Below, piece after piece: positions 45,110 through 53,861 of a DNA stretch of 64,000 nucleotides. Under the pieces are notes generated by a model that had not been told where the DNA came from, made no database searches, and saw only the letters and a list, made by a program, of their open reading frames with translations. Position 1 is the first letter of the stretch. Every line of letters starts with the position of its first letter. The DNA is from Mangrovivirga cuniculi. GTDB lineage: Bacteria > Bacteroidota > Bacteroidia > Cytophagales > Cyclobacteriaceae. Location: positions 3,846,001 through 3,910,000 of the forward strand of contig NZ_CP028923.1 of assembly GCF_005166025.1 (NCBI RefSeq), written 5' to 3'. The position numbers were made by a program, and so were the translations under genes.

Positions 45110-46185
45110 TTACAGCCAGTTTTTCCGTTTAAAAAAGATTAACATACTTACTACTATTAAGGCCATTACAGTAAGTGTAATTGCAAAACCATCAGGGTCA
45201 CTCAAGCCGTACATTTTGTCGAAATTCATTCCAAAAACACCCGCTATAAATGAAATAGGAATAAATATTGAGGATATAATGGTCAAAACCCTGAATATTT
45301 CATTGGAGTTCTGACTAAGATTAGAAAAGTATAGATTACTTAAACCATCGATGATATTTCGATTAAATTCAACCTGTTCGATAATGTTTTGTACGTTATC
45401 CTTAAGGTCATGAAAATACTTCATATTTTTCTTTTGAATGTATTTCTGCCTTATCTCAAGACTAAAAGCAGCATCTTTTAATGGATTGATAACCCTCATC
45501 AGGTTATTTAACTTCTTTCGTTGAGTCTCTATATCGATCAATACATCCCGGTCATAATTCCCCAGAACTTCCTCTTCTAATTGCTCTATTCTACCAATTA
45601 CCTGATCCAGAACGTAATAATATTGATCAATTACAGAATCAAGTAATGAAAAAAGGAGATAATCACTCCCTTTGGATCTTACAACACCAGAGTTTTTCCT
45701 TATCCTTTTCCTCAATTCTTCAAAAATGTCTGCTTTCTTTTCCTGTAATGAAACAACATAATTTTTACCCACAATAAAGTTTATCTGTTCGATATTCATT
45801 TCATCATCATCGTCCACCCTGGCATTGGTAATAGATTTCAATGTAAAAAACAGGTAATCTTCCATTTCTTCCAACTTAGGCCGCTGCCGGGTATCAAGCA
45901 TATCTTCCATGATCATATTACTGATGGATAATTGTTCCCCAGAGCTTTGATATATTTCACTTCACTCAACCCATGAAAATTTAACCAGCTGATATGTTTT
46001 TCATCCATTTGTTCTTTAAATTGTTCTAATTCAAAATAGGATGTGTTTTCATCAAACCAATCAGCATTATATCTGATGAGTTGAATATTGGTTTTTTGGT
46101 CAACATTTTGCCCGGTATAGACCAGTGATCCCGGCTGAGATCCGGGTTTCGGAGGTGTACGCTTAATACGGTAAGTTTTAATCAT
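45110..46185 (-). CDS. corA: CorA-family divalent cation transporter, frameshifted at a G-run
   Basis: A CorA magnesium/cobalt channel. The C-terminal part has the diagnostic GMNF pore motif (VFGMNFDKMYG) and two terminal membrane helices. The N-terminal part begins MIKTYRIKRTPPKPG and contains HISWLNFHGLSEVKYIKALG, then runs off frame. Restoring one base in the C4 run at 45937-45940 (plus strand) gives GEQLSISNMIMEDMLDTRQRPK, the usual CorA junction, and a 358-residue protein of normal length. Without the repair the cytosolic domain lacks its first 90 residues. It precedes the two-component genes by 58 bases in the same direction. Confidence 0.87.
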
Positions 46186-46223
46186 CTTTTTAAATTAGAA
46201 AAAAATAGCATAAAGCAGAAATA

Positions 46224-47207
46224 ATGAAACACATAATATACAATGAAAGTGGGGATATTGATTCGATGGACTGGAAATCAGGTGAGCCATTAAAACCACG
46301 GGGCGAACAACTTAGAATTGAAGTAAAAGCTTTTGCATTAAACAGGGCAGATCTTCTTCAACGAAAAGGAAAATACCCTCCACCACCGGGTGAAAGTGAA
46401 ATTTTGGGACTGGAGTGTGCTGGCATCGTAGTCGACAAAGGTGACGACTGCAATAAATTCGAACCAGGTGATAGAGTGATGTGTTTGCTGGCCGGAGGCG
46501 GTTATGCTTCTGAAGTGGTGGTCAATGAAAATCTATGCATGAAAATACCGGAGAACCTGGACTATGCTGAAGCCACTTCAATTCCGGAATCTTTTCTAAC
46601 TGCTTTTCAATGTCTGCATCTGATTGCGAAAATAAACAGGGGTGACAAAGTGCTTATTCATGCCGGTGCCAGTGGATTGGGAACTGCGGCTATACAACTT
46701 TGTAAACTATTTGAAGCAGAAAGCATCATTACTGCTGGTACCGAAGAAAAAATAGAATATTGTAATTCGTTAGGTGCATCTCTCGGCATCAATTATAAGA
46801 CCGACAATTTTAAAGAAATAATAGAAGAGAATTACGGGAAAAATAAAATAGACATTATCATGGATGTTATTGGTAAACCTTACGTCAGCGATAATATCGA
46901 TGTGATAAAAACTGATGGCAAATGGGTTTTAATAGCATTTATGGGTGGTGCGAGAGCAGAAAATTTTCCTTTATTTAAAATTTTAGGTAAAAGAATTCAA
47001 CTTACAGGAACAACACTCAGAGCCAGAACATTAAAATACAAAGCTCATCTTATTGATAAATTTACAGAAAAAGCATTACCAGCTTTCGAGGAGAAAAAGA
47101 TCACACCAGTAATACACGAAGTATATAAATATCAGGACATAAAAAAAGCTACCCGAACAATGGAAAATAACCAAAATACCGGGAAGCTTGTTTTAACCTT
47201 TAACTAA
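46224..47207 (+). CDS. NAD(P)H:quinone oxidoreductase, zinc-free MDR family (PIG3-like)
   Basis: The 327-residue enzyme belongs to the medium-chain dehydrogenase/reductase family. It has the GroES-like N-terminal half (LNRADLLQRKGKYPPPPG, LGLECAGIV) and a Rossmann half with the cofactor motif HAGASGLGTAAIQLCK near residue 146. The zinc-ligand Cys/His set of alcohol dehydrogenases is missing, as in quinone oxidoreductases. The YPPPPG block is typical of the PIG3 group. It stands alone, divergent from corA, and converges with the lipoprotein gene 5 bases away. Confidence 0.88.
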   Translation: MKHIIYNESGDIDSMDWKSGEPLKPRGEQLRIEVKAFALNRADLLQRKGKYPPPPGESEILGLECAGIVVDKGDDCNKFEPGDRVMCLLAGGGYASEVVVNENLCMKIPENLDYAEATSIPESFLTAFQCLHLIAKINRGDKVLIHAGASGLGTAAIQLCKLFEAESIITAGTEEKIEYCNSLGASLGINYKTDNFKEIIEENYGKNKIDIIMDVIGKPYVSDNIDVIKTDGKWVLIAFMGGARAENFPLFKILGKRIQLTGTTLRARTLKYKAHLIDKFTEKALPAFEEKKITPVIHEVYKYQDIKKATRTMENNQNTGKLVLTFN

Positions 47208-47212
47208 ACGTA

Positions 47213-47661
47213 TTAAAATTCTGAAATATTAGTTGAAGTTTCTCCTCGATACTCAATTCCACCATAGGTAATAGAATATGAAACTTTAGTGATTTCGCTG
47301 TAATTACCTTCAACTGTTAAGGAAGCCCTTGAAGGGAATTTCACTACGGCATTATCAGGTTGTGCAGGATTGTAATCCTCAATTGCAGTAACAGAAACTG
47401 TACTTTCAGATAACTCATATTCCCCTGAAAGCTCAGTGGAATTAATTACAAAACTAAAATAATCTCCTGTACCTTCGAGAACCCCATTAGTACCGACAGT
47501 TATCCTGTCAAAATAAATATCCACAAAGTAATTATCTCCAACATCTCTTATTACAACACCTTCAGGATTTTTTGTTTCAGTTGGAGTTTCAGAGTCATCA
47601 GATGAACAAGAAGAAGTAAAAAAATTGTTAATACTGCTAAAAAATAAATTGATCTTTTCAT
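47213..47661 (-). CDS. Small hypothetical lipoprotein, frameshifted at a T-run
   Basis: The open frame beginning at 47524 lacks a signal peptide. Upstream, an ATG at 47661 encodes a signal start MKRSIYFLAVLTI in another frame. Adding one base to the A7 run at 47618-47624 (plus strand) joins it as IFFTSSCSSDDSETPTE, a classic Bacteroidota lipobox, and gives a continuous 149-residue lipoprotein. The mature part is beta-strand rich and ends YGGIEYRGETSTNISEF. No family recognised. Confidence 0.7.
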
Positions 47662-47823
47662 AATAAATGAGATATAGTTGAATGAGGCACTAAAAGTAAT
47701 CAGCCTCATTTCTAATTACACTTCAATTTGACCTGATTTATTACCTGGATCGATAATTAATTATATAATACCTGGAAGGGATTTATAAAATGTCAAACAT
47801 CTTTACAGTATTATAAAATTACT

Positions 47824-47889
47824 AGAGTGAGTATTGAGAAAACAGTACTCAGAATTCTCGCTCTCGCTCGCACTCTCGGTACTGTTTTA
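47824..47889. repeat. 66-bp direct repeat A with inner inverted arms
   Basis: It matches the copy at 48272-48337 at 62 of 66 positions without gaps. Inner arms AAAACAGTAC and GTACTGTTTT form a hairpin around a GA/CT-rich loop with several GCTC/CTCG units. Two of the four differences from the other copy are compensating changes in the stem. It covers the end of the four-helix-bundle frame. Confidence 0.85.
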
Positions 47890-47967
47890 GGAATCGAACC
47901 GTTTTATCAATCCATAAAGCATCTTAGATAATTCTTCCAAATTAACATACAGCTTTTGATACTGTTC

Positions 47968-48234
47968 TTAGGTTATTTCCTGGCTTTCTTTTAATAACTC
48001 TAGAATTGCAAGGCATTCGAAAACACTTCCTCTGGAAATCACCATAAAATGTTTGCGATCTTTTAGTGTGAATCTGGAAGATCCTTCAGCTATATTTAAA
48101 GCTATACTCATTGAAGCTCTGGATAACTGATCCCTGGTTGTTCTGTCAAATTTGTTTTCGAAAATTAAAGATCGGATTGATTTCCTAAAATCTTTGGAAC
48201 GATGATAAACAGTCAGTTTTTGAAAATCGAACAT
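47968..48234 (-). CDS. Four-helix-bundle protein (S23 / TIGR02436 family), interrupted near its C-terminus
   Basis: From the ATG at 48234 the 88-residue product matches the four-helix-bundle family linked to 23S rRNA intervening sequences and to Avd proteins: FQKLTVYHRSKDFRKSIRSL, DQLSRASMSIALNIAEGSSR and the terminal SVFECLAILELLKESQEIT. A TAA stop follows at 47968, but the same frame continues with family-like EQYQKLYVNLEELSKMLYG to a second TAA at 47887, giving 115 residues, the usual length. A single GAA-to-TAA change would explain it. The in-frame extension upstream of 48234 runs into the repeat and tRNA and is not real. The gene lies between two 66-bp direct repeats. Confidence 0.7.
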   Translation of the reverse strand: MFDFQKLTVYHRSKDFRKSIRSLIFENKFDRTTRDQLSRASMSIALNIAEGSSRFTLKDRKHFMVISRGSVFECLAILELLKESQEIT

Positions 48235-48271
48235 CTCTTTTTTGGTTGATAGATTTGAAAGATTGAGTGTG

Positions 48272-48337
48272 AGAGTGAGTATTGAGAAAACAGAACCAAG
48301 AATTCTCGCTCTCGCTCGCACTCTCGGTTCTGTTTTA
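48272..48337. repeat. 66-bp direct repeat B with inner inverted arms, abutting tRNA-Leu
   Basis: It is the near-identical partner of 47824-47889. Inner arms AAAACAGAAC and GTTCTGTTTT keep perfect pairing although the base that differs from copy A is changed on both sides. It starts two bases from the 3' end of tRNA-Leu(GAG) and, read on the minus strand, could act as its terminator (arm ending GTTTT). Confidence 0.85.
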
Positions 48338-48339
48338 AG

Positions 48340-48423
48340 TGCCCAGAGCGGGAGTCGAACCCGCACGCCCTAACGGACACATGGCCCTCAACCATGCCTG
48401 TCTACCAATTCCAGCACCTGGGC
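48340..48423 (-). tRNA. tRNA-Leu(GAG)
   Basis: An 84-base class II tRNA on the minus strand. Acceptor GCCCAGG pairs with TCTGGGC (one G-U pair). The anticodon stem CATGG/CCATG encloses TTGAGGG with anticodon GAG. The long variable arm TGTCCGTTAGGGCG and T arm GCGGG-TTCGACT-CCCGC fit tRNA-Leu. CCA is not encoded. Confidence 0.97.
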
Positions 48424-48489
48424 AGTGCTAATCAGGGCAGCAAAACTATTGCATATCGCAATATTATCCCAGCCTGACCATATAATTTT

Positions 48490-49764
48490 TTAAATATATT
48501 CAGCCAGCCTCAATCCGGTCATCCAAAACCTGTCTGTAGGTGAAACTCCTAGGCGGCAGGTATTTCTTATAACTTCTGAAGAACTCAATGACGACCCTCC
48601 TCTGACTACCTGTCCTCCTGCTACCGGCCGCATAAATTTACCCAGTGGCATTGAGGTGGTTTTATAACCAGGATATACCGACATCGGACTGCTGGTCCAT
48701 TCCCAGCAATCACCATAAAACTGGAAGGTCTTCTCTACTCTTGCTAAAGGATGAAATTTTCTCTTCTCTAAAAAATTCGCAGTCTCCGGTATTTCTTCTC
48801 TAAGCTTTTTACAAGCTACCTCCCACTCATACTCCGTAAGAAGTCGCTTACCTCTCCACTTAGCAAACGCTTCTGCTTCATAGAAACTAATATGAGCTAA
48901 TGGTTCATATGGATTTAGCTTATCATATCCTCTTAATGTATATTCATACCAGCTTTCCTCTCCATTTTCCCAATAAAGAGGACAATTAATTTCATTCTGT
49001 TTTATATACAACCAGCCTTCTTCTGTCCAGTAATCTTCTTCTTCATATCCACCAGCCTCCATGAATTCAAGGTATTCACCATTTAAAACAAGCCTGTCTA
49101 ATACCTGGAACGCATCGAGATAGACATTATGCTGTCCTCGCTCATTATCAAAAGAAAAGTGATTATTCAGTTTGCTACCTATTTCATAAATCCCATCGTC
49201 AAACTCAAGGTAATTTTCTTTGAAGATCTTCAAATTGGGTTCAATCCCTGAATCAAACTTATGATATATAGGTTTAAATGGGTTACTTCCCAGTAAAAAC
49301 TTTATACCATTGAGCATTCTCTCAACGTGATTTAATTCATGATTAATTCCTGCATTGATCAGAAATTCAATTTCTTTAGTTTTATCCTTATCGTTCTCAA
49401 AGAGATCAAGCATATGCTGATCTACGTGATTACGATATTTAATTATCTCTTCAACCGATGGCCGGCTGTATTGAATGGAGTGTTGTTTCTTTTCAAAAGT
49501 TTCAGAATAGGTCAGTCCGGTATTAAACCATTTCTCCAATTCCGGCCTGAAAAACTCGTAATTCTTTTTGTGAGGCTGAAGTACAAAATATTCAAAAAAC
49601 CAGGTTGTATGCCCCATATGCCAGGCAACTGAATGGTGATCGACATTTGGCTTAACATAAAAATCTCCTGGATTTAACGGAGCAGTAAGTTCCAGAACCA
49701 TATCCCTTACTTTAAGGAATTTTTGACTGAGTCCGGAAACATTTAAAGCTAGAACTTTTTCCAT
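48490..49764 (-). CDS. egtB: EgtB-like sulfoxide synthase / DinB-FGE fusion protein
   Basis: The 424-residue protein joins a DinB-like helical N-domain with metal-ligand candidates in SVAWHMGHTTWFFE (about 45-58) and INHELNHVERM (about 138-148), and a C-terminal formylglycine-generating-enzyme-like fold (ERGQHNVYLDAFQVLDRLVLNGEY...WRGKRLLTEYEWEVAC...GGQVVRGGSSLSS). EgtB uses a non-heme iron held by three His to couple trimethylhistidine with a thiol in ergothioneine biosynthesis. The HxxxH pair and overall layout fit. No egtD methyltransferase gene is visible here, so a related iron oxidase role (SenA or OvoA type) cannot be excluded. Confidence 0.78.
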   Translation of the reverse strand: MEKVLALNVSGLSQKFLKVRDMVLELTAPLNPGDFYVKPNVDHHSVAWHMGHTTWFFEYFVLQPHKKNYEFFRPELEKWFNTGLTYSETFEKKQHSIQYSRPSVEEIIKYRNHVDQHMLDLFENDKDKTKEIEFLINAGINHELNHVERMLNGIKFLLGSNPFKPIYHKFDSGIEPNLKIFKENYLEFDDGIYEIGSKLNNHFSFDNERGQHNVYLDAFQVLDRLVLNGEYLEFMEAGGYEEEDYWTEEGWLYIKQNEINCPLYWENGEESWYEYTLRGYDKLNPYEPLAHISFYEAEAFAKWRGKRLLTEYEWEVACKKLREEIPETANFLEKRKFHPLARVEKTFQFYGDCWEWTSSPMSVYPGYKTTSMPLGKFMRPVAGGQVVRGGSSLSSSEVIRNTCRLGVSPTDRFWMTGLRLAEYI

Positions 49765-49853
49765 AGGCTAATTGTCAGATTTGAAAAATAAGTAAAAAAA
49801 GGGAAAAATACATTTCTCAAACCTTGCCTAATTTTAAATAACCTGACATATCA

Positions 49854-49887
49854 CAAAAAAAACCGGGTTTTCTTTCAAAAACCCGGT
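49854..49887 (-). terminator. Rho-independent terminator of the rhodanese/CstB-like operon
   Basis: On the minus strand ACCGGGTTTT pairs with AAAACCCGGT around a short loop and is followed by eight T. It lies about 35 bases after the rhodanese stop. Confidence 0.87.
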
Positions 49888-49920
49888 CTTCTCTTTAAAT
49901 TTTAAATTATTGTTATCTTT

Positions 49921-50226
49921 TTATTCGGTATCACCATCCCAGTCAAGCATACCTCCGTCGAGATTATATAAGTGAGTAAAACCAACGGAAGACATATACT
50001 GGCAAGCCTTGCCGCTGCGATTTCCACTACGGCAAACCATCAAATACTTCTTGTCCTTATCTAATTCAGTGATTCTTTCAGTAAAATCCTGATCCATTAT
50101 ATTCATTTTTAATGCTCCGGGAATAATACCTTCTTCCCATTCCTGTGGAGTCCTCACATCAATGATTACTGTGTCAGGACCGTCCATCAATTCTTTAGCT
50201 TCTTCTGTATCGATATCTTTATACAT
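49921..50226 (-). CDS. Single-domain rhodanese (sulfurtransferase)
   Basis: The 101-residue protein is one rhodanese domain with the start VIIDVRTPQEWEEGIIPGAL and active-site loop MVCRSGNRSGKA, where Cys accepts the sulfane sulfur. It has no signal peptide. It follows the CstB-like gene by 13 bases in the same operon, so it probably receives or relays persulfide sulfur in sulfide detoxification. Confidence 0.9.
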   Translation of the reverse strand: MYKDIDTEEAKELMDGPDTVIIDVRTPQEWEEGIIPGALKMNIMDQDFTERITELDKDKKYLMVCRSGNRSGKACQYMSSVGFTHLYNLDGGMLDWDGDTE

Positions 50227-50239
50227 GATTGCTGTTATA

Positions 50240-51637
50240 TTATTTTATAACCTCTGAATCAGAAACGATTTTCATTCCTGTTTGTTTGATCTGATTAAAT
50301 CCTCCGATCACATCCGTTACACCCTGATATCCTCTTGATTTTAATATCGATGCTGCGATCATACTTCTGTATCCGCCACGGCAATATAAAGTCAGGTGCA
50401 TTTCTCTAGGATATTCATCCTGCCAATCGGTTATGAAATCTAATGGTTTAAGGGGTGATCCTTCCACATGGCTCGTATCATACTCTCCCGGTTTCCTCAC
50501 ATCAACTGGCTGTTCGATATTTTCATATGATCCCGCAAATGTTTCTGCATCTATTCGATTTATGGTCTGAATTTCTTCACCTGATTCTACCCATGAATTT
50601 ATACCTCCTTTAAGATACCCCAATGTATTATCGTATCCTACTCTTGAGAGTCTTGTCACAGCTTCCTCTTCCCTGCCTTCCGGCGTGATCAATAAGATCG
50701 GTGTATCCAGCTCTGCGATCAATGCACCTACCCATGGCGCAAAACTACCATCTATACCAATGAATAATGATCCTGGAATGGATCCCTCAGCATATTCATC
50801 GGCTGTTCTTACATCTAGTACCAGCGCATTATTATTGATATAATTTTTAAATTCATCGGCAGAAAGTGCTCGCGTCCCCTTTTCAAGGATTTCGTCAAGA
50901 CTTTTAACACCGGATTTATTTAACTGGGCATTCTTAGCAAAATATTGAGGCGGCGGCATGATACCACACGTTACTTCTTTAATAAAATCCTCTTTCGAAA
51001 GATCTTCCGCCAGGGCATAATTAGTTTGCTTCTGATTACCCAAAGTATCAGAAGTTTCACTACTCATATTCTTCCCGCAAGCTGAGCCGGCTCCATGTGC
51101 TGGATACACAATAATATCATCAGGAAGTCTCATAATTTTATTTCTCAAACTATCATAAAGCATTCCTGCAAGATCTTCCCTTGTAAGGTCTGATTTAATC
51201 GCAAGATCGGGCCTTCCAACATCACCTATAAATAAAGTATCACCTGAAAATATAGCATGTGGCTTACCTTCTTCATCATACATTAAATAACAGCTGCTTT
51301 CTAAAGTATGACCGGGAGTATGCAAAAGTTCAAATTTCAATTTACCCACTTCAAAAACATCACCCTCCCCAGCCTCAACTATATCATACTTGGTTTTTGC
51401 ACCGGGACCATATACTATTTTGGCACCCGTTTTTTCAGCAAGTTCCTGGTGACCGGATACAAAATCAGCATGAAAATGAGTTTCAAGCACATATTTAATC
51501 TTTGCACCAGAACTTTTAGCCCTTTCTATATATGGCTTTGTTTCTCGTAACGGATCTATCACCACTGCTTCACCATCCGACTCTATATAATAAGCTCCCT
51601 GCGCTAAACAACCAGTATATATTTGTTCTAACTTCAT
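50240..51637 (-). CDS. CstB-like persulfide dioxygenase-rhodanese fusion
   Basis: The 465-residue protein has an ETHE1-type metallo-beta-lactamase domain (about 1-230) with the iron-binding THFHADFVSGH, HTPGHT and SGDTLFIGDVGR blocks. A first rhodanese-like domain (about 255-350) has the catalytic loop replaced by ITPEGREEE, with no Cys. A second rhodanese domain (about 365-455) keeps an active loop YCRGGYRS. This three-part layout is that of CstB, which oxidises persulfide sulfur to sulfite and forms thiosulfate. It is followed by a single-domain rhodanese. Confidence 0.87.
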   Translation of the reverse strand: MKLEQIYTGCLAQGAYYIESDGEAVVIDPLRETKPYIERAKSSGAKIKYVLETHFHADFVSGHQELAEKTGAKIVYGPGAKTKYDIVEAGEGDVFEVGKLKFELLHTPGHTLESSCYLMYDEEGKPHAIFSGDTLFIGDVGRPDLAIKSDLTREDLAGMLYDSLRNKIMRLPDDIIVYPAHGAGSACGKNMSSETSDTLGNQKQTNYALAEDLSKEDFIKEVTCGIMPPPQYFAKNAQLNKSGVKSLDEILEKGTRALSADEFKNYINNNALVLDVRTADEYAEGSIPGSLFIGIDGSFAPWVGALIAELDTPILLITPEGREEEAVTRLSRVGYDNTLGYLKGGINSWVESGEEIQTINRIDAETFAGSYENIEQPVDVRKPGEYDTSHVEGSPLKPLDFITDWQDEYPREMHLTLYCRGGYRSMIAASILKSRGYQGVTDVIGGFNQIKQTGMKIVSDSEVIK

Positions 51638-51813
51638 GATATAATTTTAATTCAGACCGCAATTTAATAAAATTTCAGAATCCCTCTCAGCCTATCAAGC
51701 TTGATATTAGCCTAACCTTAATAAATAATTAATCTGGCAAATTTTCATTTTCTATAATAAAATATTTTATTCACGAAACTTTCAATCATCTATCAACCAA
51801 ATATTTACACCTG

Positions 51814-53739
51814 ATGAAACTCTTATCTTATCGATCGATCATGCCATATATGGTATTGATATTCCTGAATAGCATCATCTATGGTCAAATCTCCAATGGA
51901 TCTTTTGAATCCTGGACTAGCAATTCTCCGGATGAATGGACTACAATAGATAATGGAATCTCAGTCAATCCCTCATCCTTTACCAGCTCAGGTAATTATT
52001 CTGCAAAGGTCACTGTAATGACCGGCAGCCAAAGTAGTACAGATCTCAGACAAACTATTTCAGTGACGCCGGGTCTGTCATATGTATTTTCTGTGTGGGT
52101 TTACCATACAGAAGGTAGCGTTGCCGCCAGATTATATGTCGATGGCTACAGAAATTATTCTAATGAAAACATTACCGGCCAATGGCAAAAAATTGAATAT
52201 GCTTACACCCCCTCAACCAGTTCAATCGAAATCGGACTTAGATTTTACGATCGCTCCGGATTTGATGGAAACGAAGTAGTTTATGTAGACGACTTCCAAC
52301 CATCATCTTCACAATTGCCTCCGGACAACGGTGACAGCTGCATGGAAACTGAAATAACCTTATCTCTAACCACTGATAATTATGGGTATGAAACCTCCTG
52401 GATTCTAAAAGATCAATCTACCGGAGCGACAATTTCTTCAGGGTCGCAATATCAAAGCAGCTATAGTTATTCTGAATCATTTTGTCTTTCTGACGGGGAT
52501 TATTCTTTCACAATCTATGATAGTTATGGCGATGGAATCTGTTGTTTTTACGGCTACGGAAGCTATTCTCTTGATTATAATAACCAAAACATTGTTTCTG
52601 GAGGCAATTTCGGTAGTTCTGAATTAACATATTTCAGTATAAGTACCGGAGGTGATAATGGCGGTGGAAGTACATTAGACGGGTATTATAGAAGCGCTAA
52701 TGGCTTAAGTGGTTTTCAACTTAAATCAGCACTCCATTCGATCATTAAAGATTCTCATATTCCAGAATCATACAGTTCAATCTGGGATTTCTATTCTAAC
52801 AATAGCAGAGATATTTATTATGAGAATGATAATTCATTTTTAGATATCTATAGTGAGAATCCAAACGGAGCCGATCCATATGTTTATACCTCAACAAATT
52901 CACAATGTGGAAATTATAGTGGAGAAGGAGATTGTTATAACCGTGAGCATTCTTTTCCTAAAAGTTGGTTCGGCGGTTTTGCACCAATGGAAGCAGATAT
53001 CCATCACATTTTCTTAACAGATGGTTATGTCAATAGTAAAAGAGGCAGCTACCCATATGGAGAAGTAGGTTCTGCATCTTACATTTCAGCAAATGGCAGC
53101 AGAGTAGGTTCAGGAACATCAGCATCCGGGTATACAGGGATTGTTTTTGAACCAATCGATGAATTCAAGGGAGATATTGCCAGAACATATTTTTATATGG
53201 CTACCCGTTATGAAGATCTGATCGCCGGCTGGGAAAACAACAACACTTATTCTGATGCCATGCTTAATGGAACTTCATCGACTGTATTTGAACCCTGGGC
53301 AGTTCAATTATTACTCAACTGGCATAATAATGACCCTGTAAGCCAGAAAGAATTATCGAGAAATGAAGCCGCTTACCAACACCAGGGAAATAGAAACCCA
53401 TATATTGATCATCCTGAATTAGTTTCAAGTATTTGGGGTAATTCATCTTCCCGGCTAACATATAATAATGAAGTAATAAATATCAATTCCATCACTCAGG
53501 ATCAGGATAAAAGAAATTACCAGATCTTATATTCTGATGATAATAATGAACTAATTATAAAGGTTAAAAAGGATTATAAAGGGAAGCTTTCAATAATTAA
53601 TTTATCCGGACAACAGGAATATCTAATTAATATAGACCAGCCTGAAACAAGGTTTAAAACCAATCTTAAGGCAAATACAATATATTTATTTCGCTTCGAT
53701 AATGAAGCAAACGACCATACCGTTAAATTTATTTATTAG
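51814..53739 (+). CDS. Secreted modular endonuclease I with C-terminal sorting-like domain
   Basis: The 641-residue secreted protein has a signal peptide (residues 1-24, IIYGQ). A carbohydrate-binding-like jelly roll (about 26-165, NGSFESW...DEWTT) is followed by a Cys-bearing Bacteroidota repeat domain (about 175-275, SYGDGICCFYGYG). The endonuclease I catalytic domain (about 290-540) has the family blocks YNREHSFPKSWFGG, DIHHIFLTDGYVNSKRGSYPYG and RNPYIDHPELV. The C-terminus (about 565-641, IINLSGQQEYLI...NTIYLFRF) resembles a type IX secretion sorting domain. It likely degrades extracellular nucleic acids. Confidence 0.87.
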   Translation: MKLLSYRSIMPYMVLIFLNSIIYGQISNGSFESWTSNSPDEWTTIDNGISVNPSSFTSSGNYSAKVTVMTGSQSSTDLRQTISVTPGLSYVFSVWVYHTEGSVAARLYVDGYRNYSNENITGQWQKIEYAYTPSTSSIEIGLRFYDRSGFDGNEVVYVDDFQPSSSQLPPDNGDSCMETEITLSLTTDNYGYETSWILKDQSTGATISSGSQYQSSYSYSESFCLSDGDYSFTIYDSYGDGICCFYGYGSYSLDYNNQNIVSGGNFGSSELTYFSISTGGDNGGGSTLDGYYRSANGLSGFQLKSALHSIIKDSHIPESYSSIWDFYSNNSRDIYYENDNSFLDIYSENPNGADPYVYTSTNSQCGNYSGEGDCYNREHSFPKSWFGGFAPMEADIHHIFLTDGYVNSKRGSYPYGEVGSASYISANGSRVGSGTSASGYTGIVFEPIDEFKGDIARTYFYMATRYEDLIAGWENNNTYSDAMLNGTSSTVFEPWAVQLLLNWHNNDPVSQKELSRNEAAYQHQGNRNPYIDHPELVSSIWGNSSSRLTYNNEVININSITQDQDKRNYQILYSDDNNELIIKVKKDYKGKLSIINLSGQQEYLINIDQPETRFKTNLKANTIYLFRFDNEANDHTVKFIY

Positions 53740-53758
53740 AATTTAACCAGATACATTT

Positions 53759-53786
53759 AAGGACTTGCATTAAAATGCAGGTCCTT
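53759..53786 (+). terminator. Terminator after the endonuclease gene
   Basis: AAGGACTTGCAT pairs with ATGCAGGTCCTT (one G-U pair) around a TAAA loop, followed by TT. It lies 19 bases after the stop. Confidence 0.7.
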
Positions 53787-53827
53787 TTCATATCTTAATC
53801 GACTAAACAGTTAAATCAAAACTTTAT

Positions 53828-53835
53828 TAACTTTG
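53828..53835 (+). promoter_or_regulatory. -7 element of the hypothetical gene before murI
   Basis: TAACTTTG is an exact match to TAnnTTTG, 27 bases before the ATG at 53862. Confidence 0.45.
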
Positions 53836-53861
53836 GCTTCATCAATCCGTTATCAAATTTG

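Noticed and set aside
47824-48337. Possible CRISPR array
   Set aside because: Only two repeat copies, 382 bases apart, with a gene between them; no spacer series or cas genes.
48213-48395. Open frame reading through tRNA-Leu(GAG) and repeat B
   Set aside because: It is a translation of tRNA and repeat sequence and has no support as a gene.
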